From positions 1-45,005 of the forward strand of contig JAFUVF010000040.1 in NCBI GenBank assembly GCA_017483735.1: 45,005 bases of DNA, written 5' to 3'. Each line of letters starts with the position of its first letter. Position 1 is the first letter of the stretch. Origin of the DNA: Lachnospiraceae bacterium. GTDB taxonomy: Bacteria > Bacillota > Clostridia > Lachnospirales > Lachnospiraceae. Positions 34,097 through 42,839 of the stretch are shown piece by piece. Under the pieces are notes generated by a model that made no database searches, was not told where the DNA came from, and was given only the letters and a program-made list of their open reading frames with translations. The position numbers were made by a program, and so were the translations under genes.

Positions 34097-35614
34097 CTAT
34101 TCTTCTCCGTTATAACGCTTTGTCAGAGTGACCCTGTCAATCTTTCCGTTGGGGGTAAAGGGCATATTTTCAAGCCTGTTTATCTTTGCGGGAAGCATAT
34201 ATCTGGGAAGCTTCTCCTTGAGTATCGAAAGAAGGGAAAGCTCCTCGACATCCCCCACATAGAAAAGAATTATCTTCTTTTTGTCCCCGTCGTAAATGCA
34301 GGCGGAGAGCTTGATGCCGTCGAGGGCGTTCACATTGGCTTCCACCTCTCCAAGCTCAATCCTGTGTCCCATATGCTTTATCTGATAGTCCTTTCTGGAC
34401 ATGTATATGAGCTCTCCTGCCTCGTTATATCTGCCGATATCGCCTGTTTTGTATATAATTTCGGGATATGCGGTGTTTAAAGGGTTCTGTACGAATGCGG
34501 CGCTTGTCCTTACAGGGTCATTATAATATCCCAAAGTGACGGCATTTCCGCGGATACATATCTCTCCGCTCTCCCCGTCCTGGGCTTCTCTGTTGTCCTC
34601 CGTTATAAGGAGTATTTCCCTGTTGTCAAAGGGGTGCCCTATGGGAATGACATCTCCCTCCTCAAAATCCCTGTCCACACGGTAATAGCAGCACATTCCG
34701 GTGCCCTCCGTGGGACCGTAGAGATTCGTGAATACGGCATCCGGCAGGGTCTCTCTCCATATCTTAAACTGCTTTATGGGGAATACCTCGCTTCCGAAGG
34801 CTATTGTGTGAAGAGTTTCCGGCTTAATGTCATCAAAGGTCGAAAATGCACTTATCATTGTAAGAGCGCTCACAACCCAGCAGATGGTATTTATCCTGTA
34901 GGTGTTTAGATATTCGACAAGCTTATAGGGAGTCGAAAAGAGCTGCTTTGGTATCAGATATGTCGTTGCGCCGAATTTTAATGTGGGATACAGCTCCTTT
35001 AGGCAGGCGTCAAAATACAGGGGCGACTGGTTTCCAAATACCGTATCCTCATTGAAGGAGAGCACCTCCGAGAGCTGCTCTATATAATCGATTACCGAGC
35101 GGTGGCATGCACACACTCCCTTCGGCACTCCGGTGGAGCCCGATGTAAACACGATATATATGGGGTCTATGTCTATTGCCTTGTCTCTGATAGCCTTCAG
35201 TGCAGTCTTGTCCGCACTTTCCTTTATCAAATCTTCATAGGAAACAACCTCTCCCCCGTGGAGCTCAAAGCCCTCTGCGATCTCCCTGGTATATTCGTCG
35301 CAGATTACTGCGGGAGATTTCACATTGTCCAGAATAAGCTGTATTCTGTCAGCCGGCATCTCCTCATCTATTGGCACATAGAAATCTCCGCCCTTTATTA
35401 TCCCGAAAAATGTCGCAACCTCCTTCGGGGATTTGCGCATAAATACCACAACGGGGCGCTTATATATTCCTTTATTGTGCAGATATGTGCCGACCGAATC
35501 GCTTATTTCGTTTACCTCCGAAAAAGAAAGCGAAAACTCTCCGTCCGAAAAGGCAGTCTTTTCGGGCTTCTTTAATACTATTTCATCAAGATATTTCAGC
35601 ACATTGTTATGCAT
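34097..35614 (-). CDS. DltA-like amino-acid adenylating ligase
   Basis: A 505-residue free-standing adenylation enzyme that activates an amino acid with ATP and loads the carrier protein. Seen: FTSGSTGVPKG (157-166), LYGPTEGTG, YKTGDIGRY and the C-terminal lysine motif PNGKIDR (K491), so it should be active. Length matches DltA. Compared with B. subtilis DltA as I recall it, the pocket differs: FDLSVMDLYP becomes FDACLKELYP (D202 kept, A203, K206), and FCGEVLP becomes FGSEVFP (Gly274 for the Cys that selects D-alanine). A different amino acid substrate is therefore likely. ATG 35614 follows AAAGGATGAG; it is the first gene of the operon. Confidence 0.9.
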   Translation of the reverse strand: MHNNVLKYLDEIVLKKPEKTAFSDGEFSLSFSEVNEISDSVGTYLHNKGIYKRPVVVFMRKSPKEVATFFGIIKGGDFYVPIDEEMPADRIQLILDNVKSPAVICDEYTREIAEGFELHGGEVVSYEDLIKESADKTALKAIRDKAIDIDPIYIVFTSGSTGVPKGVCACHRSVIDYIEQLSEVLSFNEDTVFGNQSPLYFDACLKELYPTLKFGATTYLIPKQLFSTPYKLVEYLNTYRINTICWVVSALTMISAFSTFDDIKPETLHTIAFGSEVFPIKQFKIWRETLPDAVFTNLYGPTEGTGMCCYYRVDRDFEEGDVIPIGHPFDNREILLITEDNREAQDGESGEICIRGNAVTLGYYNDPVRTSAAFVQNPLNTAYPEIIYKTGDIGRYNEAGELIYMSRKDYQIKHMGHRIELGEVEANVNALDGIKLSACIYDGDKKKIILFYVGDVEELSLLSILKEKLPRYMLPAKINRLENMPFTPNGKIDRVTLTKRYNGEE

Positions 35615-35645
35615 ATACGCTCATCCTTTGTTTACAACTTTTCTG

Positions 35646-35674
35646 ATTATATCCCTACGCCCAGAATATGTCAA
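35646..35674 (-). promoter_or_regulatory. Perfect consensus promoter for the Dlt-like operon
   Basis: -35 TTGACA (35674-35669), 17-base spacer, -10 TATAAT (35651-35646): both hexamers and the spacing are ideal. No operator was recognised. Confidence 0.9.
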
Positions 35675-35693
35675 CTTCGCAATTTGGGCACTT

Positions 35694-35722
35694 TTGACTT
35701 TGACTGTAATAAATGATATTCT
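35694..35722 (+). promoter_or_regulatory. Promoter of the C39-like gene, predicted to give a leaderless mRNA
   Basis: -35 TTGACT (35694-35699), 17-base spacer, -10 TATTCT (35717-35722). The best start codon is at 35730, only 7 bases after the -10 box, so transcription should begin at or next to the ATG. Confidence 0.55.
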
Positions 35723-35729
35723 GTTTCGT

Positions 35730-36608
35730 ATGGGAAGGACAAGGAAGAAAAAAAAGAAAAGGAAGTTTCTCATATATCTGACCGTCAACAGCATATTGAT
35801 GGTTCTGCTCATTGTATTTTCCTTTCATTTTGAGGATATAAGAGCCTATGTCAATGAGTTTGCGGAGAAACGAAAGGAGGAAAGGCTTGCCGGAGAAAAC
35901 AGCTCCTACGAATTTGAGCTTGCGGTGCCATTAGCTGAGATCACTCCTCTTCCCAAGCCCTCTCCCACAAGTGCTCCCACCGAGATTCCGATACCTGTGC
36001 TCACTCCGCCTCTGATAACGGATTCATCCACGGTATTTTTGAGCGTGAACGCAGTGCTGCAATATCCTGAGCTTCCAAACGGCTGCGAAGTAACCGCCCT
36101 TACGGAGGTTTTAAATTATCTGGGCTTTAATATAGACAAGGTAACGCTTGCAAGAAAATATCTGGACAAGGCTGCTCCCGGAAGCGTCACTCCCTATGAA
36201 GCCTTTTGGGGGAATCCCGAGAGTTCGGACAGCTACGGCTGCTATGCTCCCGTGATTGTAAGCTGTGCCAACAGATACCTTGATGAACAGGATTCGCTGC
36301 TTATAGCGAAGGATGTGAGCGGTATGCGCTTTGAAGAGCTGCTTAATTTCATAAACGAGGGACATCCCGTCATCATATGGATAACGAACGATCTGGAGGA
36401 ATCCCGCCTAAGTGACAGAGTCTGGAACATAAACGGCGTAGCCTTTGCCTGGAAGGTGCCGAATCATTGCGTCGTGCTACATGGCTACAACAAAAGCAAA
36501 AATATTGTGTATATCGCTGACCCCCTGCGGGGCAGCACCACCTACAAGCTTGACCTTGTAGCAAAGCGCTACAAGGAAATGTACTTGCAGGCGGTGGTAA
36601 TTCAATAA
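35730..36608 (+). CDS. Membrane-anchored C39-like cysteine peptidase
   Basis: A 292-residue protein. A Lys/Arg-rich N-terminus, one membrane helix (about 13-33), then a Pro/Thr-rich wall-spanning linker (about 64-100) and a Peptidase_C39_2-like domain. Catalytic residues by pattern: Cys119 (LPNGCEVTAL), His246 (PNHCVVLHGY) and Asp264 (IADPLRG). It acts outside the membrane on an unknown peptide or amide. I chose ATG 35730 for the membrane-anchor start; no ribosome site precedes it, which fits a leaderless transcript. It is read away from the Dlt-like operon from the same 115-base gap and ends 3 bases from the convergent hydrogenase gene. Confidence 0.85.
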   Translation: MGRTRKKKKKRKFLIYLTVNSILMVLLIVFSFHFEDIRAYVNEFAEKRKEERLAGENSSYEFELAVPLAEITPLPKPSPTSAPTEIPIPVLTPPLITDSSTVFLSVNAVLQYPELPNGCEVTALTEVLNYLGFNIDKVTLARKYLDKAAPGSVTPYEAFWGNPESSDSYGCYAPVIVSCANRYLDEQDSLLIAKDVSGMRFEELLNFINEGHPVIIWITNDLEESRLSDRVWNINGVAFAWKVPNHCVVLHGYNKSKNIVYIADPLRGSTTYKLDLVAKRYKEMYLQAVVIQ

Positions 36609-36611
36609 ATT

Positions 36612-38348
36612 CTATTTTTCGTTCGGCATCTGCCAGCCGTGATGGTCCGTATGGAGCAGATGATGTGACTTCTCTCCCAGAGGCTTTTCGAGATACTCTC
36701 TGTAAACCGCCGTTATGGAAGGATTCTCATGCGAGAATCTCAAGGTCATATTCTTATCCTGCTCATAGAGTACATCCGCTCTCACAGGAGCGCTCTCCAC
36801 ACCGTCATGTATGGGCTGACCGCCTCCGCCGACACATCCGCCGGGACAAGCCATAACCTCTACGAAATCGTAGGATACCTCTCCCTTTGAGAGAGCCGAC
36901 AAAAGCTTGTCCGCATTGCCGAGACCGTTGGTAACAGCTACCTTAATCGTCGTACCCTCTATATCAAACTCAGCTTCCTTCCAGCCGTCCATTCCTCTGA
37001 CCGCCTTGAAGGCGTCGGGGTCGGGATTCTTCCCTGTTACAAGGAAGTATGCGCTCCTAAGCGCCGCCTCCATAACACCGCCTGTCGCTCCGAAGATATT
37101 TCCTGCGCCGGAGCCTACTCCCAGAGGCATATCCAGCTCTCTGTCGGAAAGCTCTGCGGGATTTACGAAGGATGCCTTTATGAGCCTGTCCACCTCTCTC
37201 GTGGTAAGCGCCACATCCACATCCGGCTCTCCGCAGGCGTCATTCATCACGGGGATAGCGCACTCATGCTTCTTTGCAAGACACGGCATAATGGATACCA
37301 CAAATATATTCTTGGGGTCGGTCTTTAGTATTTCGGCATAGTAGCTCTTTGCAATCGCTCCAAACATCTGCTGCGGGGATTTCGCCGTGGAGAGATTATC
37401 CACAAATTCGGGGTAATGAGCCTTCACGAAGCGCACCCAGCCGGGACAGCAGGAGGTAAACATAGGGAATTTGCTCTTGTCCTTGTTCTTAAGTCTCTCC
37501 AGGAACTCGGAGCCCTCCTCCATTATAGTGAGGTCTGCGGAGAAATTGGTATCAAAAACATAATCAAAGCCCACCTCGTGCAGACATGCCGCAAGCCTTT
37601 CAACCGTAGCCTCCTTGGGCGAAAGCCCGAAAGCCTCTCCCCATGCAGTTCTTATGGAGGGAGCTATCTGGACTATTGTTATCTTATCGGGGTCTGCCAC
37701 CGCATCAAGAACCTTATCCGTGTCATCTCTCTCATAGAGAGCACCCACAGGACAATGGGTAATGCACTGACCGCACAATGCGCAGTTTGATTCCTCCAGA
37801 CAATATCCCTGCCCCACATCCACGGTGGTCTTTGAGCCTGTGTTTATCACATCCCAGACTCCGCTGTGCTGCACATTGTCGCAGACCTGCACGCAGCGCA
37901 TGCACTTTATGCACTTCTCATAATCCCTTATAAGCGGGAAATCCTCATTGCTCTTCTTCTTGACGGGAAGATTCTTCTTGAAGCGCTCCTTTCTTAGGTT
38001 AAGGTCGTTTGCCACGCTCTGCAAAGAGCAGTTGCCGCTTCTGACACAGCTCGTACACTCCACATTATGCTCGGAGAGAATCATCTCAACATTGACCTTC
38101 CTCGCCTCTCTTACCTTCTTTGAATTGGTGTGCACCACCATGCCTTCCCACACGGTATTGTTGCACGCCGCAAAGAGCTTTCTGTAGCCCTCCACCTCGA
38201 CAACACACACTCTGCAGGCACCGATTTCGTTCAAATCCTTCCAATAGCAGAGGGTGGGGATATTGATGCCTGCCTGCTTGGCGGCATCCAGTATTTTAGT
38301 ATCCTCCGGCACCTGTAATTTCTTGCCGTCTATAGTAATATTTACCAT
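36612..38348 (-). CDS. [FeFe] hydrogenase catalytic subunit, group A (probably A2, GltD-linked)
   Basis: A 578-residue cytoplasmic hydrogenase that interconverts protons and H2. N-terminal 2Fe-2S domain (Cys34, 45, 48, 62), a His-Cys 4Fe-4S site (H94, C98, C101, C107), two 4Fe-4S sites (C146-C156, C189-C199), and the H-cluster motifs TSCCPGW (298-304), MPCLAKKHE (354-362) and MACPGGCVGGGGQP (near 498-511). All ligands are present. It overlaps the flavoprotein gene by 7 bases, so they form a complex or pathway pair. The maturases HydEFG are not in the window. Confidence 0.95.
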   Translation of the reverse strand: MVNITIDGKKLQVPEDTKILDAAKQAGINIPTLCYWKDLNEIGACRVCVVEVEGYRKLFAACNNTVWEGMVVHTNSKKVREARKVNVEMILSEHNVECTSCVRSGNCSLQSVANDLNLRKERFKKNLPVKKKSNEDFPLIRDYEKCIKCMRCVQVCDNVQHSGVWDVINTGSKTTVDVGQGYCLEESNCALCGQCITHCPVGALYERDDTDKVLDAVADPDKITIVQIAPSIRTAWGEAFGLSPKEATVERLAACLHEVGFDYVFDTNFSADLTIMEEGSEFLERLKNKDKSKFPMFTSCCPGWVRFVKAHYPEFVDNLSTAKSPQQMFGAIAKSYYAEILKTDPKNIFVVSIMPCLAKKHECAIPVMNDACGEPDVDVALTTREVDRLIKASFVNPAELSDRELDMPLGVGSGAGNIFGATGGVMEAALRSAYFLVTGKNPDPDAFKAVRGMDGWKEAEFDIEGTTIKVAVTNGLGNADKLLSALSKGEVSYDFVEVMACPGGCVGGGGQPIHDGVESAPVRADVLYEQDKNMTLRFSHENPSITAVYREYLEKPLGEKSHHLLHTDHHGWQMPNEK

Positions 38349-40174
38349 CTCTCAGTCCTCCCTCCTCTGAATTTGCCGTATCCGAAGTGGTCGCAATGCA
38401 GGCATCTTGAGGATTCCTGATGCGCCTCTTCATCCGACATACAGTATTCCATGAGCTTGAAATCGCAGCGTCTCTCTGCGGCAGGGCGCTCCGTCATATT
38501 TACCCTGCCCAAAGGATCGTTGTCCGAAAATCTCACGGTGGGAAGCTTTATATCCGTGGTAATCTCGTGGTTAAAGCCTAAATACTCGTCAATATTTGCC
38601 GCCGCAACCTTGCCGCCTGCGATGGCTCTTATTACCGTTGCAGGACCGGTCACGCAGTCGCCGCCGGAGAATACGCCCTCATAATCCTTGACGTTTCCGG
38701 TGTCTATTGCGCTGATATTGCCCCGCTCTATAGGTATTCCGTACTCTCCGAACTTAGTGGAGTCTATGCCCTGTCCTATCGCCACAAGCACTCTGTCGCA
38801 GGCAAGCCTTACCTCGTCCTTGTCGGAATTAATGGGCTTGGGTCTGCCTCCGGACATGGGGCCTACTATCTGGGGCTTTACTATGAGCGCCGCCACGTTG
38901 CCGTCCGCATCCTTCTCTATGCGCACCGGAGCATGCATCTCCAAAACCTCGCAGCCGTCAGCTATAGCGCCCTCGATTTCCTCGGGAAGCGCAGTCATAT
39001 CGTTCTTTCTGCGCCTGTAAACTATCTTTACATCCTTTGCGCCAAGACGTATCGCTGAACGTGCAACGTCCATAGCGACATTTCCTCCGCCCACGACTGT
39101 CACATTGAGCCCTGTATAGTCAGGCATATTCTCATCGCCTATGGCACGCAGCATCTCCACTGCGGATACGACGCCCTTGGCATCCTCGCCCTCTATTCCT
39201 ATCTTTTTGTCCGTGTGGGCGCCGATTGAGATATATATCGCATCATATGAGCTTCTAAGCTCGTCCATGGAGATATCCTTGCCCACGGAAACATCGGTCT
39301 TTAAAGTAAAGCCCGTCTTTAAAAGGCTCTCTATCTCTTTGTCCAGAACCTCTCTCGGAAGCCTGTAGCTGGGGATTCCGTAGCGGAGCATTCCGCCTGC
39401 CTTCTTCCTCTGCTCGAATACGGTAACATCATGTCCCATTATGGATAGATAATATGCCGCCGAAAGTCCGCTGGGGCCTCCTCCTATTACGGCAATCTTC
39501 TTGCCTGTCTTTTCGTTTAGCTTAGGAACCTTAACCTCTCCTTCATGCTCCACCGCATAGCGCTTAAGCCCTCTGATATTGAGAGCGTCATCCACAAGCT
39601 TGCGCCTGCAGTGCACCTCACAGGGATGCTCGCATATAAGTCCGCATACTGCGGGGAAGGGATTGTCCTTTCTGATGAGATTGACAGCATCCGCATATCT
39701 GCCCTCGTGAACGAGTGCGATGTAGCCCGGAATGTCCACATGAGCGGGGCACAGAGACACGCAGGGCACCGGCTGATTCTTCTTTCCGATACATCTGCCG
39801 TGGAGCACATGCTCCTCGTAATCATCCCTGAAGCCCTGAACTCCCTTCAAGACCATCTTCGCAGCCTCGCTTCCTATGGCGCAGTCAGCCGAATCCATAA
39901 TGCTCTCTGCGGTTTGCTCTATCAGGTCTATGGTATCCATAGTCGCAGTGCCGTCAAGCACCGAATCAATCAAAAATTTGAGCTGTCCGAGACCTACCCT
40001 GCAGGGCGTACACTTGCCGCAGGATTGTCCGTGACAGATACGCAAAAAAGCCGCCGCAACATCCACGGGGCAGAGACCGGGCTGTGCCGCCTCGATACGT
40101 CTCTCTATGTCCCTGTAGAGCTCTTCGACGGTCTCTTCCGCCTTGTTCTTGGAGATATTCCGTAATCTGCTCAT
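38342..40174 (-). CDS. GltD-like NAD(P)H flavoprotein with NuoF-type iron-sulfur N-terminus
   Basis: A 610-residue electron-transfer partner of the hydrogenase. The N-terminus has a NuoF-like 4Fe-4S site (C52, C55, C58 and C98, CX2CX2CX39C). Then come a GltD-type cluster domain (CVSLCPAHVDIP, CGLICEHPCEVHCRR), an FAD site (IAVIGGGPSGLSAAY, about 228-242), an NAD(P) site (VTVVGGGNVAMDVARSA) and the closing FSGGDCVTGPATVIRAIAGG. It probably links H2 to NAD(P)H; whether it bifurcates electrons is unknown. I chose ATG 40174 (MSRLRN) for homology; the longer frame to 40300 crosses the promoter. Confidence 0.88.
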   Translation of the reverse strand: MSRLRNISKNKAEETVEELYRDIERRIEAAQPGLCPVDVAAAFLRICHGQSCGKCTPCRVGLGQLKFLIDSVLDGTATMDTIDLIEQTAESIMDSADCAIGSEAAKMVLKGVQGFRDDYEEHVLHGRCIGKKNQPVPCVSLCPAHVDIPGYIALVHEGRYADAVNLIRKDNPFPAVCGLICEHPCEVHCRRKLVDDALNIRGLKRYAVEHEGEVKVPKLNEKTGKKIAVIGGGPSGLSAAYYLSIMGHDVTVFEQRKKAGGMLRYGIPSYRLPREVLDKEIESLLKTGFTLKTDVSVGKDISMDELRSSYDAIYISIGAHTDKKIGIEGEDAKGVVSAVEMLRAIGDENMPDYTGLNVTVVGGGNVAMDVARSAIRLGAKDVKIVYRRRKNDMTALPEEIEGAIADGCEVLEMHAPVRIEKDADGNVAALIVKPQIVGPMSGGRPKPINSDKDEVRLACDRVLVAIGQGIDSTKFGEYGIPIERGNISAIDTGNVKDYEGVFSGGDCVTGPATVIRAIAGGKVAAANIDEYLGFNHEITTDIKLPTVRFSDNDPLGRVNMTERPAAERRCDFKLMEYCMSDEEAHQESSRCLHCDHFGYGKFRGGRTERW

Positions 40175-40246
40175 AACATAATCCTTTCCACCTTTTATCC
40201 GTACCTTGTGCCATGTGCCTACACACATATACACATTACATATACA

Positions 40247-40275
40247 ATTATAACACGGCAGAAAAAGTTCATCAA
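40247..40275 (-). promoter_or_regulatory. SigA-like promoter for the flavoprotein-hydrogenase pair
   Basis: -35 TTGATG (40275-40270), 17-base spacer, -10 TATAAT (40252-40247). Confidence 0.7.
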
Positions 40276-40295
40276 TCAATGATATTGTTTTAACA

Positions 40296-40311
40296 AGCAC
40301 GACAACGTGCT
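40296..40311 (-). terminator. Short hairpin at the end of the ABC transporter operon
   Basis: AGCACG and CGTGCT pair across a 4-base loop overlapping the ATPase stop codon, followed by TGTTAAAAC. The T tract is poor, so termination may be partial and hydrogenase genes may receive read-through. Confidence 0.5.
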
Positions 40312-40936
40312 AGATTGTCAGAAAATTATCAGAAAAGTATTCCGCCTCTGTCCTGCTGTGAGTGACAATAACGGCGGTTTTGCCCGATATTGCGGCTTTT
40401 GTGTACTCCATTACCATGATTTTCGTATCGTCATCAAGCCCGGTAAAGGGTTCGTCCATAAGGATAATATCATATTCCGACATAAGCGCCCGAAGAAGTG
40501 AAACCCTGCGCCTCATGCCTCCGGACAGCTCCGATACGGGCTGTGACGCCTTATGCTCATCTATTCCAAGTCTTTCAAGCTCCGCAAGTATTTTCCCACG
40601 CTCCGAAAGCCTCTCTCTTTGGGAAATCAGGCGAATACCCCTTTCATTTCTTCTCATGCATAAGCTTATATTCTCCACGGCACTCTTTGAAGGGACAAGC
40701 CTGTCCTCCTGAAAAACCGCCGATATGCGCATATTCTCAATGCCCTCTATGCTTCCGGACTCTATATCCACAAGCCCCATAAGCGCCTTTAAAAGCGTGG
40801 TCTTTCCGATACCGGATGCTCCCATAATCACAGTGCTTTGCCCCTTGGGAAGCTCTGCGGTCAGGTTTTCGATTATGCGCTTATCCTCAAAAGAAACAGA
40901 GAGATTTTCTATTTTAATGTATGCCCTATGCGACAT
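40310..40936 (-). CDS. ABC transporter ATPase, NitT/TauT type
   Basis: A 208-residue ATPase. Walker A GASGIGKTT, signature LSGGMRRRV and Walker B DIILMDEP are all present, plus a switch His (VTHSRTEA). It energises the permease encoded just upstream. I chose ATG 40936 (MSHRAYIKIENLSV), with GGGAGG close upstream and an 11-base overlap with the permease gene; the longer frame to 40972 lies inside the permease. It is shorter than typical SsuB/TauB, missing some C-terminal sequence. Confidence 0.9.
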   Translation of the reverse strand: MSHRAYIKIENLSVSFEDKRIIENLTAELPKGQSTVIMGASGIGKTTLLKALMGLVDIESGSIEGIENMRISAVFQEDRLVPSKSAVENISLCMRRNERGIRLISQRERLSERGKILAELERLGIDEHKASQPVSELSGGMRRRVSLLRALMSEYDIILMDEPFTGLDDDTKIMVMEYTKAAISGKTAVIVTHSRTEAEYFSDNFLTI

Positions 40937-41723
40937 CCCTGCCTCCCTTACCAATAGTCCTGTCTGCGCCAAGTATCCGCTTTAAGAGCAGAATAAATAC
41001 CTTCTCAAAGGCTGCGCTCACTATGACTATTATCACGGTCCACGCCGAAAGGTCATCCGTATCGAGATAAATCTTTGCCTGCTGGAGGTTCTTGCCGATT
41101 GAGCCGTTAGGGATTCCTATTATCTCCGCAGCAACCCCTGCCTTCCATGCCATGCCGCAGGATACTGAGGCTGCGGACAGCAGATACGGCGCAAGGAGGG
41201 GCAGGATAATGCCCTTAAGCCTGTAAAAGCCTCTGATTTCAAATACGTCAGCCATCTCCAAAAGATCCTTATCAAGGTTTTTTATGCCTGTCAGGACATT
41301 TCCGTATATGACGGGGAATACAATCAGAAATGATATAAACACGGACAGATTGGAGGCTTTCAGCCATATGAGGCATATCACCACAAAGGAAGCCACCGGC
41401 ACCGCCTTGATTGCAGAAAGAAAGGGGGATAAAAGGATTTCCAGCAGGGAAAAGCGTGATGAGAGAAAGGCAAGCGCTATCCCCAGAAAAAGTCCCAGAA
41501 AAAAGCCTCCGGCAATATGATAAAAGGTAAACCAGAGGGATGTGAAAAATCCCTCCTCTCGCCATATGGTAAGAAGCCTTGCTCCCACCTCAACGGGGCT
41601 TACAAGAAGGATATTCAGGTTAAGTCTCATTGCGAGAAATTGCCAGAGAGCCAGCGCAAACAACACTGCCCCGGCTCTCTGAAAAATCTGTCTGTTCTTT
41701 TCCTTTTTATCCCATTTCATCAA
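40926..41723 (-). CDS. ABC transporter permease, NitT/TauT (SsuC/TauC) type
   Basis: A 265-residue membrane protein with about six helices. The binding-protein-dependent transport domain is marked by AVPVASFVVICLIWL, the EAA-like loop EMADVFEIRGFYRLKGIILP, and GMAWKAGVAAEIIGIPNGSIG. Imports an unknown solute with the adjacent ATPase and binding protein. It begins 4 bases after the binding-protein gene. Confidence 0.92.
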   Translation of the reverse strand: MMKWDKKEKNRQIFQRAGAVLFALALWQFLAMRLNLNILLVSPVEVGARLLTIWREEGFFTSLWFTFYHIAGGFFLGLFLGIALAFLSSRFSLLEILLSPFLSAIKAVPVASFVVICLIWLKASNLSVFISFLIVFPVIYGNVLTGIKNLDKDLLEMADVFEIRGFYRLKGIILPLLAPYLLSAASVSCGMAWKAGVAAEIIGIPNGSIGKNLQQAKIYLDTDDLSAWTVIIVIVSAAFEKVFILLLKRILGADRTIGKGGRDVA

Positions 41724-41727
41724 TAGC

Positions 41728-42816
41728 TTAATTTCCGTAATAAAAATCCGATTCCGGCACCTTTCCGCCTACCGCCTGCGGATTCTCTTCAAAAAGCACC
41801 TGAAGATAATTTGAAAGCGCCGCCTCCAGATCAGCACCCGTTATAAAGCTCAAATTGCACTCCGGAAGCGCAGCCTTTGCGATTGGCGCCGCAGGAACTA
41901 TCCCGAACTTTGCGATAAGCTCCGCCGCCTCATCCGTTTCTTCCGTCACAAATTTGTAGGAAGCCTCGTACTCCTTTAAGAAAAGCTCCACCGCCTCGGG
42001 ATTCTCCGCAAGGAAATCCGCTCTCACGACAATGGTTCCCGTAATCTGCGGAGTGCTCTCAATACTGTTCCACTCGTTTCCGAGAACCAAGGCTACTCTT
42101 AAGCCCTCTACCTTACTCCCCGCAACGGTCACAAAGGGCTGCGGAAGCATTGCTATGGCTGCGGTGTCCTTCGTCACATAGGAGAGAGCCTCCGTCGTGT
42201 CGCCGCACCACTGTATTTCCACATCCTTGTCCGGGTCTATGTCGTTCTTCTTAAGTATGTGGCGGAGAGTGTATTCCGGAACGGCACCCTGACCCGTCGC
42301 ATATATCTTCTGTCCCTTAAGGTCGCCTACTGATTTGATGCTCTCCCCACGCTCAACGATATTTAATACGCTGGTCACGTTTGCGGCAAGCACCTTCACG
42401 CCGCCCTCAGTCTTGTTGTAGAGGACGGAGGCGAGATTGGACGGAACCATGGCTATATCCAGCTCGCCCTTTGTGATGGGCGCCACAAATGCCGACGCAT
42501 CCGTGGAGAGCTCGGAAAATTCATACTTTCCGTAGGTTTCGCCGTTTGCGGAATCCTCCATAAGCTTAACCATCCCCATGGAGGTAGGACCCGAGAGACC
42601 TCCTATCCGCACAAGCACATCGGATTTTTCAAGCTCTGCCGCAGCCTCCGTGGGAGCGGGTGCTTCGGTAGGTGCAGGAGTTTCAATAGTCTGTGCGGTC
42701 TGCGCAGGCTCCGGCGTATCCTCCGCCTTCTGTGCGCCTGCGCTGTCTCCGCAGCCTGCAAGCGACATTGACAGCATACATGCCGACATAATAAGTGCAA
42801 TAAATCTCTTTTTCAT
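41728..42816 (-). CDS. ABC transporter substrate-binding lipoprotein, NitT/TauT type
   Basis: A 362-residue extracytoplasmic lipoprotein. Signal with lipobox LSLAGCGD (Cys22), a Pro/Thr/Glu/Ala-rich linker, then a periplasmic-binding fold of the NMT1/TauA type (RIGGLSGPTSMGMVKLMED, KGELDIAMVPSNLASVLYN, GQKIYATGQGAVPEYTLRHIL). The ligand cannot be read from the sequence. I chose ATG 42816, with GGAAAGGG ahead; the longer frame to 42942 overlaps the regulator gene. It is co-transcribed with a hydrogenase-system regulator, which hints at a role in hydrogenase metabolism. Confidence 0.9.
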   Translation of the reverse strand: MKKRFIALIMSACMLSMSLAGCGDSAGAQKAEDTPEPAQTAQTIETPAPTEAPAPTEAAAELEKSDVLVRIGGLSGPTSMGMVKLMEDSANGETYGKYEFSELSTDASAFVAPITKGELDIAMVPSNLASVLYNKTEGGVKVLAANVTSVLNIVERGESIKSVGDLKGQKIYATGQGAVPEYTLRHILKKNDIDPDKDVEIQWCGDTTEALSYVTKDTAAIAMLPQPFVTVAGSKVEGLRVALVLGNEWNSIESTPQITGTIVVRADFLAENPEAVELFLKEYEASYKFVTEETDEAAELIAKFGIVPAAPIAKAALPECNLSFITGADLEAALSNYLQVLFEENPQAVGGKVPESDFYYGN

Positions 42817-42839
42817 ATTTTTCCCTTTCCGTTCAGTAC

